A stretch of DNA of 64,000 bases from Loripinus fragilis (GCA_964019695.1 OZ026515.1:139311549-139375548); one strand, 5' to 3'. Positions 33,069 through 43,790 are shown, numbered from the stretch's first letter. Made by a program: numbers and translations. The notes: generated from the letters alone by a model not told the origin.

Positions 33069-33234
33069 TCTTGAATATAGGGATCACACATGTTTTTTCA
33101 TGCATTAACATTTGCCGGTCCCCGAGGATGCTGTTTGAACACGAGGCCGATAGGCCGAGTTTTCAACATCATCCGAGAGACCCGGCAAGTGTTAATGCAA
33201 TGAAACAAGCATGTGTGATCGTTATTCTTGCATA
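33069..33234. repeat. Foldback repeat, ~165 bp
   Basis: GATCACACATGTTTTTTCAT with GCATTAACATTTGCCGG at the left pairs with CCCGGCAAGTGTTAATGCAA and CAAGCATGTGTGATC at the right. This leaves a ~65-nt loop with CCGAGGATGCTGTTTGAACA. The open frame across it is a by-product. Confidence 0.75.
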
Positions 33235-33913
33235 GTTTACCTTATTCCAGCTCAATTCGCACTGAAAGCACTGCTTAAACATTAAATTGTCCATTTTCCT
33301 ACACTGGATTTCTCTAAACAAAATGGCGTCGGCTGTGTACTTTCGAACGTCATTACGTCATAACCGTACGCAACGTTTTCGCGAACAAAAACATCAGCGA
33401 AATGATCAGTCTGGTCCGCAATGCGTTCCGAATATAACGTCATGCAAATAATGCAGGGCTCATTTTAAGTATTTTCAGGTTCAGACCCATGTTCAAACAG
33501 CACGTGAATCTCCTGATTTGAACATGGATTTTCGTTCATTTGACAATGGGTGTAAACAGCTATACGAATAGATATCTATGCAAGAATGTTAGTTTCTATT
33601 GGGTCTGGAAAATTGAGAACACATAGATAATCAGACTGTTATATGATTTTAACCCCAGTGAGGCTTTTCGTTTAAAACAATGTTTACCATCAACTGTCCA
33701 TTGAAATGTCATTGCCAGTATTTTTTACTCTTGCATTTCATAATTAGAGTCAGTTAAATCCAATCCAAATTTCAACTTTAGAATACTCCACTTCACTCCA
33801 ACGTTGCACTTTTCTCCATGTATGAGTATATTCCTATTATCTTCATCCTTAATAAATTGGAGGTTTGAGACACTGTCTAACAATATATTCGACTAGTCTG
33901 TGCGAAAGCAAAA
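33235..33913. other. No recognised feature
   Basis: Contains GAACGTCATTACGTCATAAC (33347-33366) and an imperfect inverted pair GACCCATGTTCAAACAGCAC / CTCCTGATTTGAACATGGAT (33484-33530). Confidence 0.4.
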
Positions 33914-34152
33914 TGAGCCGCGACATGAGATTTCCAACAATTTGACATTTTGACAAGTGTAGACTAGGACGAGCCTCTGCAGCCTCCTTTTAAGCTTAGA
34001 AACTCCAAATGATGTTCAGTCAGTAGCTTAACAATCATAGAATACTCAAGTGACTAGCAAAGGCTCTGATCAGACTGCGCGTATGCGCAGGCTGATCTGA
34101 GGCTTTGCTAGTTGCACATACCACACTGTTTGAAATCTCATGCACTGGCTCA
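33914..34152. mobile_element. M1 MITE copy (239 bp)
   Basis: TGAGCCGCGACATGAGATTT to AATCTCATGCACTGGCTCA, close to the copies at 17265 and 44885 and in the same orientation. Confidence 0.88.
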
Positions 34153-34159
34153 AATATAA

Positions 34160-34432
34160 AAACAATCAGAAAATACGACATTGAAATGGCTAGAATCTTT
34201 GTTGAACCTACCAGATACTGATCTTCTGTGTGTTAATTTTCAATTAAAGGAATACTACAAATCTTTTGATTGTTTACTAAATAAAGGTTATATTGATTGG
34301 TTTAATCAGACAGACTACCAAATATTGGAGTCGGGCTACAAGCATGCTCCTTTTAGCGATTATTTTACTATGAATTATTGTGAGAATGAAACATGTAAGA
34401 TGAGATCTAATGAGGTTACTTTATGCGCCTAG
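34160..34432 (+). CDS. Candidate exon or orphan open frame (~90 aa), unknown
   Basis: I do not recognise it. The frame starts without ATG just after an M1 MITE (TTLKWLESLLNLPDTDLLCV) and reads YYKSFDCLLNKGYIDWFNQT, ending CKMRSNEVTLCA. The composition is balanced and unlike random AT-rich translation. A possible acceptor AATCAG lies at 34164-34169 and a strong donor-like CAT|GTAAGA at 34394/34395. It could be an exon of a host gene or a piece of an unrecognised element. It has no second copy in the window. Confidence 0.28.
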   Translation, partial: KQSENTTLKWLESLLNLPDTDLLCVNFQLKEYYKSFDCLLNKGYIDWFNQTDYQILESGYKHAPFSDYFTMNYCENETCKMRSNEVTLCA

Positions 34433-34966
34433 TGCACTAATCTGATCGAATACGCTATTTTATAAACTGGATGACCCTTTTGCTATGAATCGTCTGATAT
34501 AACGGCTTATATAATGTTACTCACATCTTTGCAAGTTTGTATTGTTGACAGTTATGGCAATAAATGCAGGTTTTATTATACAAATGTTCATAAATCACAG
34601 CCCGCTTGAGTCGTGACAAGAAGACAAATAGTAGGAGCATATAAGTTTCATCACGCAACAATGTTGTAAGAGAGTTTGTTCTTGATAATTTTAATTAATC
34701 TTCATATTTTTTGCTTGGCAAGTGAGAGGCAAGTCTAATAGGAATTCCATCTTTTTTTTAAATTATTTTAGTGCACGATATTCCACTGTTTACAGATGCT
34801 CCTATATATCCGCTGTTTTTATAAATAACATACTACACTGTATCAATGATTGTTTTCTCAGTAGTCTCAACCATGCTGATGTTGTTTATCATTCTTATGA
34901 TAACTATTATTATAAAGCAATCAGGCAAAATGCAAAAAGGAAGAACAAAACTTATTCGAAGTCTCC
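34433..34966. other. No recognisable feature
   Basis: AT-rich spacer before the tandem duplication. Confidence 0.45.
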
Positions 34967-35300
34967 CCAAAATTCCCCATTTCTGATTTTTTTGTTCAAT
35001 TTGTCTTTAGCTAAAGCAAAAAAGTATTCTGCTTCCTTTCTTGTGTGTAATGTCTTAAGAAAGCCCTCAACAGTTGGTCTCTGCATTTTATACTTTGATG
35101 CAAATATACAATATTTGGCTTTTAGATTAGGCTTTTAGTCTAATTCTCACCAAGCTACGCAGTCGAATTGTGATTTTCGTACATGTAAGTTTCTCCACTT
35201 AAACATATATTACCTGTTTGAAGTAAGGCGTCTCTCTACAGAAGTTAAATCAAAATCATCAGACAACCTGATAAAAGGCATCATTGTGCTAGTAAATTGC

Positions 35301-35574
35301 TTAATGTAATATTGAGACACATGTTAAACGTTTTTGAACCTTAATGTAATACTGAGACATTTCCTAAGTATGTTGAAACCTTAATGTAATAATGAGACAC
35401 ATGCTGAACACGTTTGAACCTTAATGTAATAATGAGACACATGCTTAACATGATTGAAACGTAGTGTAGTATTGAGACACATGTGAAACGTGGTGGAACC
35501 TGAATGTCTTATTAAAACTTCTGCTAAACATGTTGGAATGTAATAATGTGCCACATACTAAACATATTGGAAAC
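35301..35574 (+). repeat. 40-bp minisatellite, 7 units
   Basis: Unit TTAATGTAATAATGAGACAC followed by ATGCTGAACACGTTTGAACC, with growing divergence toward the right end. Duplicated at 37779-38051. Confidence 0.85.
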
Positions 35575-35769
35575 TTTGTGTACAGTATAAACTGTCTTAA
35601 GCGGCGACTCAAAGATAGACAAAACAAAGGTCTAAACGACATATGGAATCTAAATGAAGGTCGAAAGCATTGCAGTATGCCCTGCAAAACTTTTGACCTG
35701 CATTAAGTGATAATCGGTATTGAAAGCCAATTTTTCGGTCTTCTTTTGGATGGACCGCTTAAGACAGGT

Positions 35770-35860
35770 TTTTACTTTCCCATTGGTATCCTGGGTCAGG
35801 TGTGGTACTTGATTGTATCGATTCCTGATCTTTGCACCCTTACTTACTTTACTGTATTCA
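35770..35860 (+). mobile_element. Tail A 3' end (unit 1)
   Basis: Only the last ~90 bp: TTTCCCATTGGTATCCTGGG to ATCTTTGCACCCTTACTTAC. Confidence 0.85.
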
Positions 35861-35997
35861 TACAGTGACACAAAGACTTCTTGCAGAGGTTCAATGAGAA
35901 GCTTGAGTATGAATCAGAAGTACATGAAAACTGAATATTGGCTTGGCAGAACACAGCACCATATTGAAGATTGAGAAAAATCAAAAAGGTACATTTA

Positions 35998-36345
35998 AGG
36001 CTACCATGCGAGCTAAACAATGTTGTGTTTTAATAAATGAATCTAGGGCAAAGATTTGGTACAGGTAAAACATTTAAGCCCCCAGTGGTTTAGGCTGCTG
36101 TCCGTTGGCGTGGTGGGTCTGTTGCTGAATCATCTTAATTGGTCTTTCCATTTTGTGTGGATGTTCTGGGGTTGGTCCTTGTTTTGTTATGCAGTATTTA
36201 GTGTATTTTCTAGTTTGCAATCATTTTGATGGGGAAGGGATAGCTGGTTGTTTTACTAATGTCTCTTCTGTGGCTCTTTCTTCACATTGCCGTGGGTTGG
36301 CCTGCAGTGTGCGATTGTCGTAATTCCTGAGTTCACTTACGTTTT
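35998..36345 (+). mobile_element. Tail B 3' part (unit 1)
   Basis: From CTACCATGCGAGCTAAACAA through AATCTAGGGCAAAGATTTGG and CCCCCAGTGGTTTAGGCTGC to GTAATTCCTGAGTTCACTTA. Confidence 0.82.
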
Positions 36346-36404
36346 TGCTTAGAAAGCGTAATATTAAGCGTTTTAAAGAGTAGTTGATAATTACTAATAT
36401 CACG

Positions 36405-36650
36405 TGGGCTGGTTGCCCTCGCGCAAAATGGAGGCAAAATCTTAACCCTTTATGCACTACTGAATATTTCTTCAGGTTGTATTCATTAAACTTGGGATAG
36501 TCCATTGTACACATTAAGGGTTCACTGGTAACAAAATACATTAAAATTGTATTTCATTCTCTGAAGATCGTTCTTGTCTCAGCAAAATGTGTAGACTCTG
36601 ATGAAATGCCGCCTTCACTATTTGCCAAAGTACACATTTAGGAGTCTATA
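36405..36650. repeat. Dispersed repeat, shared with 61740-61930
   Basis: TTCATTCTCTGAAGATCGTT, AAATGCCGCCTTCACTATTT and the AGTCCATTGTACACATTAAG region recur, diverged, at 61740-61930 and, as the duplicate, at 38880-39125. Confidence 0.6.
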
Positions 36651-36668
36651 AATGGTTATCTTGATAAT

Positions 36669-36906
36669 TGAGCCGTGACATGAGATTTCCAGCAAGGTGG
36701 TATGTGCAACCAGCAAAGCCTCAGATCAGCCTGCACATACGCACAGTCTGATCAGAGCCTTGCTAGTCGCTTGAAAATTCTATGAATATACAGCTACTGA
36801 CTGAACATGATTTGGAGTATCTAAGCTTAAAAGGAGGCTGCACAGGTTCGTCTGAGTCTACACTTGTCAAATTGTCACATTGTTGGAAATCACATGTCCC
36901 GGCTCA
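36669..36906. mobile_element. M1 MITE copy (unit 1)
   Basis: TGAGCCGTGACATGAGATTT to AAATCACATGTCCCGGCTCA. The orientation is opposite to 33914-34152. Confidence 0.88.
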
Positions 36907-37778
36907 ATTATCTAAGAAACGGTGAAATCTTTTTTCACGCGACTTTTCTCCATGTATGTGGTTGCGTCTTTATATTCAATATTCACTTTTGTGGTCTAGT
37001 TTTATTACCTGAAATATGTTTGTATAATAAACACTTCATCAAATTTCATTCAGTTTGTTATAGTATATTTACATAATAAACCTTGAAAAATCATTTTTCA
37101 CTGCCTATAGGCCAAAGAGTACTATGATCTATTTTAATGTATTTTCCATAACTAAATTAATATATTCTGTGATATGCTGACACTACATGTGCTTATTAGA
37201 ATAAGACCACCATTGATTGTTTGGCTTGGTACTTTGGATCAAGTTGCAAAATTGTCTGCATCGTTTGATTGTTTCAATTGTTCCAAAATTATTTCAGTTT
37301 TTTTACGCATCCTTTGCTTCCAAAGAATAGTTTTTAAAAACATAAAATTCTTTTGTAGACATATTTTAATGAATAAATGTATTGATCTGTGAATCCTTAC
37401 AAAATGAATGTATAATGGACCCTCCAAACGTTTTCCCACCCAAAACTCCCCATTTCTGATTTTATTTTGTTCGATTGGTCTTTAGCTAAAGCAAAAAAAG
37501 TGTTCTGCTTCCTTTCTTGTGTGTAATGTCTTAAGAAAGCTCTCAACAGTTGGTCTCTGCATTTTATACTTTGATGCAAATATACAATATTTGGCTATTA
37601 GATTAGGCTATTAGTCTAATTCTCACCAAGCTACGCAGTCGAATTGTTATTTTCGTACATGTAAGTTTCTCCACTTAAACATATATTACCTGTTTGAAGT
37701 AAGGCATGCGTCTCTCTACAGAAGTTAAATCAAAATTATCAGACAACCTGATAAAAGGCATCATTGTGCTAGTATAGC

Positions 37779-38051
37779 TTAATGTAATATTGAGACACAT
37801 GTTAAACGTTTTTGTACCTTTATGTAATACTGAGACATTTGCTAAGTATGTTGAAACCTTAATGTAATAATGAGACACATGCTGAACACGTTTGAACCTT
37901 AATGTAATAATGAAACACATCTTAACATGACTGTAACTTAGTGTAGTATTGAGACACATGTGAAACATGTTGGAACCTGAATGTCTTATTAAAACTTCTG
38001 CTAAACATATTGAAATGTAATAATGTGCCACATACTAAACATATTGGAAAC
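37779..38051 (+). repeat. 40-bp minisatellite (unit 2)
   Basis: Seven 40-bp units as at 35301-35574, with small differences (for example AACACATCTTAACATG in the fourth). Confidence 0.85.
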
Positions 38052-38246
38052 TTTGTGTTCAGTATAAACTGTCTTAAGCGGCGACTCAAAGATAGACAAA
38101 ACAAAGGTCTAAACGACATATGGAATCTAAATGAAGGTCGAAAGCATTGCAGTATGCCCTGCAAAACTTTTGACCTGCATTAAGTGATAATCGGTATTGA
38201 AAGCCAATTTTTTGGTCTTCTTTTGGATGGACCGCTTAAGACAGGT

Positions 38247-38337
38247 TTTTTACTTTCCCATTGGTATCCTGGGTCAGGTGTGGTACTTGATTGTATCGAT
38301 TCCTGATCTTTGCACCCTTACTTACTTTACTGTATTC
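38247..38337 (+). mobile_element. Tail A 3' end (unit 2)
   Basis: Duplicate of 35770-35860. Confidence 0.85.
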
Positions 38338-38475
38338 ATACAGTGATACAAAGACTTCTTGCAGAGGTTCAATGAGAAGCTTGAGTATGAATCAGAAGTA
38401 CATGAAAACTGAATATTGGCTTGGCAGAACACAGCACCATATTGAAGATTAAGAAAAATCAAAAAGGTACATTTA

Positions 38476-38822
38476 AGGCTACCATGCGAGCTAAACAATG
38501 TTGTGTTTTAATAAATGAATCTAGGGCAAAGATTTGGTACAGGTAAAACATTTAAGCCCCCAGTGGTTTAGGCTGCTGTCCGTTGGCGTGGTGGGTCTGT
38601 TGCTGAATCATCTTAATTGGTCTTTCCATTTTGTGTGGATGTTCTGGGGTTGGTCCTTGTTTTGTTATGCAGTATTTAGTGTATTTTCTAGTTTGCAATC
38701 ATGTTGATGGGGAAGGGATAGCTGGTTGTTTTACTAATGTCTCTTCTGTGGCTCTTTCTTCACATTGCCGTGGGTTGGCCTGCAGTGTGCGATTGTCGTA
38801 ATTCCTGAGTTCACTTACGTTT
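38476..38822 (+). mobile_element. Tail B 3' part (unit 2)
   Basis: Duplicate of 35998-36345. Confidence 0.82.
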
Positions 38823-39144
38823 TTGCTTAGAAAGCGTAATATTAAGCGTTTTAAAGAGTAGTTGATAATTACTAATATCACGTGGGCTGGTGCTTTCGCG
38901 CAAAATGGAGGCAAAATCTTAACCCTTTATGCACTACTGAATATTTCTTCTGGTTGTATTCATTAAACTTGGGATAGTCCATTGTACACATTAAGGGGTC
39001 ACTGGTATAAATATACATTAAAATTGTATTTCATTCTCTGAAGATCGTTTTTGTCTCAGCAAAATGTGTAGACTCTGATGAAATGCCGCCTTCACTATTT
39101 GCCAAAGTACACATTTAGGAGTCTATAAATGGTTATCTTGATAA

Positions 39145-39383
39145 TGGAGCCGTGACATGAGATTTCCAGCAATGTGGTATGTGCGACCAGCAAAGCCTCA
39201 GATCAGCCTGCACATACGCACAGTCTGATCAGAGCCTTGCTAGTCGCTTGAAAATTCTATGAATATACATCTACTGACTGAACATGATTTGGAGTATCTA
39301 AGCTTAAAAGGAGGCTGCACAGGTTCGTCTGAGTCTACACTTGTCAAAATGTCACATTGTTGGAAATCACATGTCCCGGCTCA
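39145..39383. mobile_element. M1 MITE copy (unit 2)
   Basis: Duplicate of 36669-36906. The first base triplet is TGG instead of TGA. Confidence 0.88.
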
Positions 39384-39939
39384 ATTATCTAAGAAACGGT
39401 GAAATCTTTTTTCTCGCGACTTTTCTCCATGTATGTGGTTGCGTCTTTATATTCAATATTCACTTTTGTGGTCTAGTTTTATTACCTGAAATATGTTTGT
39501 ATAATAAACACTTCATCAAATTTCATTCAGTTTGTTATAGTATATTTACATAATAAACCTTGAAAAATCATTTTTCACTGCCTATAGGCCAAAGAGTACT
39601 ATGATCTATTTTAATGTATTTTCCATAACTAAATTAACATATTCTGTGATATGCTGACACTACATGTGCTTATTAGAATAAGACCACCATTGATTGTTTG
39701 GCTTGGTACTTTGGATCAAGATGCAAAATTGTCTGCATCGTTTGATTGTTTCAATTGTTCCAAAATTATTTCAGTTTTTTTACGCATCCTTTGCTTCCAA
39801 AGAATAGTTTTTAAAAACATAAAATTCTTTTGTAGACATATTTTAATGAATAAATGTATTGATCTGTGAATCCTTACAAAATGAATGTATAATGGACCCT
39901 CCAAACGTTTTTCCATTTCCTATTTATGTATTGTTTCAT

Positions 39940-40235
39940 AAGCAGTGTGCACCGTCTCATAAGCCTCTATGCAAGTTCCACATTTGTGGTGTTTTTACAA
40001 CAGCAGAATCAAAGGGGCAGATTTGGCCTGTATAATATATTCAAGCCCCACCACCTCTGGTGGCCTGGGATGCTATGCATTCTAAGGCAGTGCTTATGTT
40101 GTTGTCTATTCATTGTTTATTGTTGCTGACATTGTATTCGGGGGGGGGGGGGGGTTGTATCCAGTCCTTCTTTTGTGATGGAGTTCCTAATTTTTGTCTA
40201 GAGTACCCATCTCGGGGTGAAGAGAGAGTTTGTCT
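39940..40235 (+). mobile_element. Diverged tail B-like fragment with a G16 tract
   Basis: TTTTTACAACAGCAGAATCA, AAGCCCCACCACCTCTGGTG and TATTCATTGTTTATTGTTGC follow tail B order. A run of about 16 G at 40139-40154 lies where tail B has GTGGGAG. Confidence 0.6.
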
Positions 40236-40319
40236 TTCCTTTTACTTTCAAGAACAAACTTCGGTTCGAAAACTTTTTTCGTTCATAATGGAAGGTATCG
40301 GTACTCTGTGACTTTTTAA

Positions 40320-40505
40320 TTTGAGTTGTCTCAGAATTATCGCGACGTCACGGTAATTATAAGCCAAAGCGTTTAGATGTTCTTATTGGATGCAAGCTAA
40401 ATGACAGAACTTGTCAATTTTATTTCTCACATAATGAAAATTTTCAATTTTCGACATAAATTAGCATTTAAGCAGGTGGTTTTTAAAGTCCTTCAGTATA
40501 GTATC
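40320..40505. repeat. Dispersed repeat, inverted pair with 25395-25580
   Basis: Reverse-complement copy, with TTATCGCGACGTCACGG at the left and CTTTAAAGTCCTTCAGTATA-like sequence at the right. Confidence 0.65.
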
Positions 40506-41194
40506 CAAAGACAATAGCATTCGATTTCACAGAATTCTCAACTGACAGTTCTATTTTTGTCATCTGCTGGCTTTATTTCTGGCAATACAGCTTTCCAGTA
40601 GCAGTGCAATTCTAAAATTTCTGATAAAAGAATGTTTGATAGTAGTTTCAGGCGCGTACCCAAGGCATTTTATAGAATATGCACTATAAAAGGGGTATGT
40701 GGGTACTCCCTTATATTGGGTGTGGGAGTGAAGCCCTTGGGTGGAAATTAGGTTTCAGAGCATTTCACAGGGCTAAAATGCGCTCTCAACACTGTTGGCT
40801 GCATTTTTCTTCAAAAAAAAATAAAAATAAAAATAACAAATTAAATACCTTAAGACCCTAAACTTGCGCAGAGTTGCACGCACATGTATATTTGCCGTAC
40901 AGGTAGGTTTTCACAGTTCTGTAACACCGGAAATAAATACGATGCAGCAATAACATGCGCTTCTGGGCTTAGACTTTGTATGAGCTAATCAATCGAACAC
41001 AACATAGATCTTATAAGAACTTAAAATACTGAACCCCAAAACAGATTTAACCAATAGAATGTTTACATAAATAGGTTCTAAGTTGCTATAAGTGGGACTT
41101 TGCCCCCCCAAAAATATAAAGTTTCATTAAACAGAAATGATTAGTAAGATCAGTCTTACATTATATCCAAAGCACATGTAGATATACTGTTAAG
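40506..41194. other. No recognisable feature
   Basis: Unique sequence with an A-rich stretch at 40813-40845. Confidence 0.45.
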
Positions 41195-42590
41195 TTTGCA
41201 CTTACTGAATTAGTTGAACAAATTTTAATAGAGAGGACTCTCTTTATTTGGCTTGTAACGAGAACAACGTTTTTTTCACCTCTGCACAACCTAAACGATA
41301 TAATTCATGGTCATATATGAGAGTTTGTGACGCTCTTCATTATCCTTTGGATAATCTTTTGGGTAATCTTTTGGATAATATATTTATTAGGTTTGGTTCT
41401 AAACTATATTGACAACTACCATGGGTACTTATTGTGCCCCACTTGTTGCCGATTTGTTTTTATTTTGTTACGAGAGAGACTTCATGCTGTCTCTTTCTGA
41501 CAAGAATTTGGCTAATGTTATTGAAGTTTTTAACTCTACTTCAATATGCCTAGATGACTTACTGAATATTGATAAAAAAAAGTGTGTATGGTCAAGACAT
41601 GCCAACCCACACACTGCAGGCAAACCCACGGCACCGTGAGGAAGAACTCCATTACATTTACAGTAACAAGACATCCAGAAGACAATAAAACAAAGCAACC
41701 AGCTCTCTCTTCCTCGTCAAGATGATTGCAAAACTAGAAAGGGAACAAACTAATGCACACCAAAACAAAGACCAATACAGAACTCCCACAACCAGTGGAG
41801 GTGCATAAACAATAGATAAACAATAACAGAACCACCGCTTTAGAACAGAAAGCAGCCTAAGCTACCGATGGACTTAAATGCATTTTAGAGGCGCCAAATA
41901 TTTGCCCTAGATTATGTTGTTGTTAAAACACAAACATTAATTAGCTCGGATGTAGGCTTCCTTACTAATACAAAGCATCATCACAGAGAAACATTCTGAT
42001 CAAATTAACACACTTTGATGATATAAAGAAATCTTACATTCACTGGACATAAAGTAATGTATACCAAAACAAAGACCGACAGAACCCCCACAAACAATGG
42101 GAGGTGCAGTCCTTATTTTGAACAAACGGTAAGGCATATATATCCAGCTGAACTCAAGTTAAATACAGCTAAATAGTCTGATATCGAAGCCCCCTTTTGA
42201 ACTTGGACCTTTTCATAACCAATGGCATAATTTCACCTACAATGTACGTTAAACGAGACGATTTTATTTGTGAATTTCCCATTTTTACACGGAGATGATG
42301 CTCCTCGCTCTTCTTCGTATGATGCATATAGTTTGCAGCTAATTTGTTTTGCTAGAATATGTTTAAATGGAAGTGATTTCAACAACAGAAACCTATTTTT
42401 GACCGCTAAATTGCTAAAAGCAGGGCTATAATTTTTTCTCTAAATTCTACCGAAGATACTCAGAGTTGATCTTTAAGTACAATAAATGCTTAGAAATGCT
42501 TCTGCAACAAGGCATTTCAGGGCCAGTATTTTATCGCGATTTGGTCTATAAGCTCAAAAGAATAGTTGGAAAGCATTCTTTAAGTTGAAA
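41195..42590 (+). pseudogene. Reverse transcriptase pseudogene, family B, split by an insertion
   Basis: The left part reads VEQILIERTLFIWL (about 41212-41253), then a small TTTTGGATAATC triplication (41353-41385), motif B in the altered form TMGTYCAPLVADLFLFCYE (from about 41418), DFMLSLSDKN and the box CLDDLLNID, where Y of YLDD is replaced by C. An antisense tail B sits at 41583-42113. The right part resumes with YFEQTVRHIYPAELKLN (from about 42115) and continues, with frameshifts, through VNFPFLHGDD (about 42270-42300), LQLICFARICLNGSDFN (about 42335-42385) and YRRYSELIFKYN-like sequence to KLKRIVGKHSLS at 42550-42585. Stops, frameshifts and the insertion make it dead. It runs into tail B. 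Confidence 0.82.
41583..42113 (-). mobile_element. Antisense tail B nested in the RT pseudogene
   Basis: Minus-strand tail B from its 3' end side (CAACCCACACACTGCAGGCA) to the AACACACTTTGATGAT block, followed by a duplicated piece (AAGTAATGTATACCAAAACA to AACAATGGGAGGTGCAG, 42050-42108). It separates RT codons NID and YFEQ. Confidence 0.82.
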
Positions 42591-42594
42591 AAAC

Positions 42595-43390
42595 AAAAGA
42601 GTGAGGCCTCAGACTCAATGAAGATACTTACTTAAATCTTTAATCGATAGGTCTGTACTTGATGTTTGTCTGAGGCTGTGCCCACTAAGGCTCAGCTGGG
42701 GTTTTTCTTTAGCCCTGACAGTCTTGTGTGTTGAGAGCCTTTTTCATTGTTCCATCACAGTTTGTTAATTGATTTGGTTATTTCCCTGTGACATTGCATA
42801 AATAGGGAAGCCTCCATGAGAGCTAAGCTAGATTTGTGTTTTTACAACAGCAGAATTTAGGGTGAAGATTTGTCCAGCAAAATTAATTTAAGCCCCCCTC
42901 TACCAGGTGGCTTCGGCTGCTGTCAGTACTTAGGTGGTGATTCTACAGTTCTTTATTCATTGTTTGCTGTTGCCCCAATAGTTTGTGGGCGTTTTGTGTT
43001 TGGTCTTCGTTGTGTTTTGCAGTGCGTTGTGTAATTTCTTGTTTTGCAATCATCTCGCTGGGGAAGAGATATCTGGCCCCGAGGTTATAAAACTTGCTTC
43101 ATGCTCAACTCAACTGAGCACGAAATTTTGACTGCTCATAAAAGCTAAACACCGAAAAATGAAGAAGTTTCTTGCTTTATGTCTCTCAGATGTTGTATTT
43201 ATCATGCTAATAAATGTTGGTATTTTAACATTTATGAGCAGGATAAATTTCTTGCTCAGCTGAGTTGAGCAAGGAAAAGGTTTTATAACCTTGAGGCCTG
43301 GTTGCTTTGCTTTAATTAGTTTCTTGATGTCATGTGAGTGTCGGTTTTTTCTCTTCCTCGCGGTGCCTAAGATTGATATGGGGTCTGCGA
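42595..43390 (+). mobile_element. Tail B with a nested M7 MITE
   Basis: Follows the RT directly: GTGAGGCCTCAGACTCAATG, GGCTGTGCCCACTAAGGCTC, AGAATTTAGGGTGAAGATTT, TTAAGCCCCCCTCTACCAGG, CAATCATCTCGCTGGGGAAG. It resumes after the M7 element with TGGTTGCTTTGCTTTAATTA and CTCTTCCTCGCGGTGCC. A run of about 14 G lies at 43435-43448, just downstream. Confidence 0.8.
43077..43297. mobile_element. M7 MITE nested in tail B (221 bp)
   Basis: GAGGTTATAAAACTTGCTTC and TGCTCAACTCAACTGAGCA at the left pair with TGCTCAGCTGAGTTGAGCA and GGTTTTATAACCTTGAGG at the right. CTGG occurs on both sides (43073-43076 and 43298-43301), a possible 4-bp target duplication. Removal restores the tail B order. Confidence 0.8.
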
Positions 43391-43539
43391 TTGTGACATC
43401 TCTTGCCAATATATTCGTACTTACATGTTTTCTTGGGGGGGGGGGGGGATATTCGAGATGGTATTGGTTCAGCCAAGGTCATTAAAAAGGTGCTACAGCG
43501 TGGCCTAATCACGTGAAATAATGTCTTATCCTTATTGTC

Positions 43540-43732
43540 TGTTTGTTTCTTTACGTCCTATCAACACTCTTTCAGTAAAACAGGGACGGGTCTTCCTGGG
43601 TTGAACAGTACTAAGCTAGGATAAATGTGTCTTGCTCAAGGTCTACAACGCAGTGACGCCGGTGAGGCTCGAACCCACGGCCTATCGGTCTTAAATCAAG
43701 CACTCTACCACTGAGCCACTCCGCTCCTATCT
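43540..43732 (-). mobile_element. tRNA-derived SINE, minus strand
   Basis: Box A TGGCTCAGTGG lies at 43708-43718 (minus) and box B GGGTTCGAGCC at about 43666-43676. The body GTGTCTTGCTCAAGGTCTAC and CTTCCTGGGTTGAACA ends in CTTTACGTCCTATCAACACT. The order is head, TTGCTCAAGG-like segment, then a CTTTACGTCC end, and the three copies in this window share the body. The TTGCTCAAGG segment recalls the V-domain of V-SINEs, but this is only a visual resemblance. Confidence 0.72.
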
Positions 43733-43790
43733 CATCCCTCAAATAATAAGCGCGTCATGCATCACTAAATAATTGGAAGAAAACCATCAA

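Larger units (their letters stand above)
34967..37434 (+). repeat. Tandem duplication, unit 1 (~2.47 kb)
   Basis: Nearly identical to 37435-39911 (offset 2475-2477 bp), differing by scattered substitutions and small indels such as a 4-bp gap near 35230. The unit contains a 40-bp minisatellite, a tail A 3' end, a tail B copy, a dispersed repeat and an M1 MITE in fixed order. Confidence 0.92.
37435..39911 (+). repeat. Tandem duplication, unit 2 (~2.48 kb)
   Basis: Second copy of 34967-37434. It holds the same sub-features: minisatellite 37779-38051, tail A end 38247-38337, tail B 38476-38822, dispersed repeat 38880-39125 and M1 39145-39383. The junction lies within CCCAAAACTCCCC at 37437-37450, close to the unit 1 start. 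Confidence 0.92.

Noticed and set aside
34722..35138. 138-codon plus-strand frame.
   Set aside because: It crosses the left border of the tandem duplication, and in unit 2 the corresponding stretch has an indel near 37465 that breaks the frame. Composition is that of AT-rich non-coding sequence.
35301..38051. CRISPR-like array because of regular 40-bp repeats.
   Set aside because: Units are contiguous without unique spacers, and the genome is eukaryotic.
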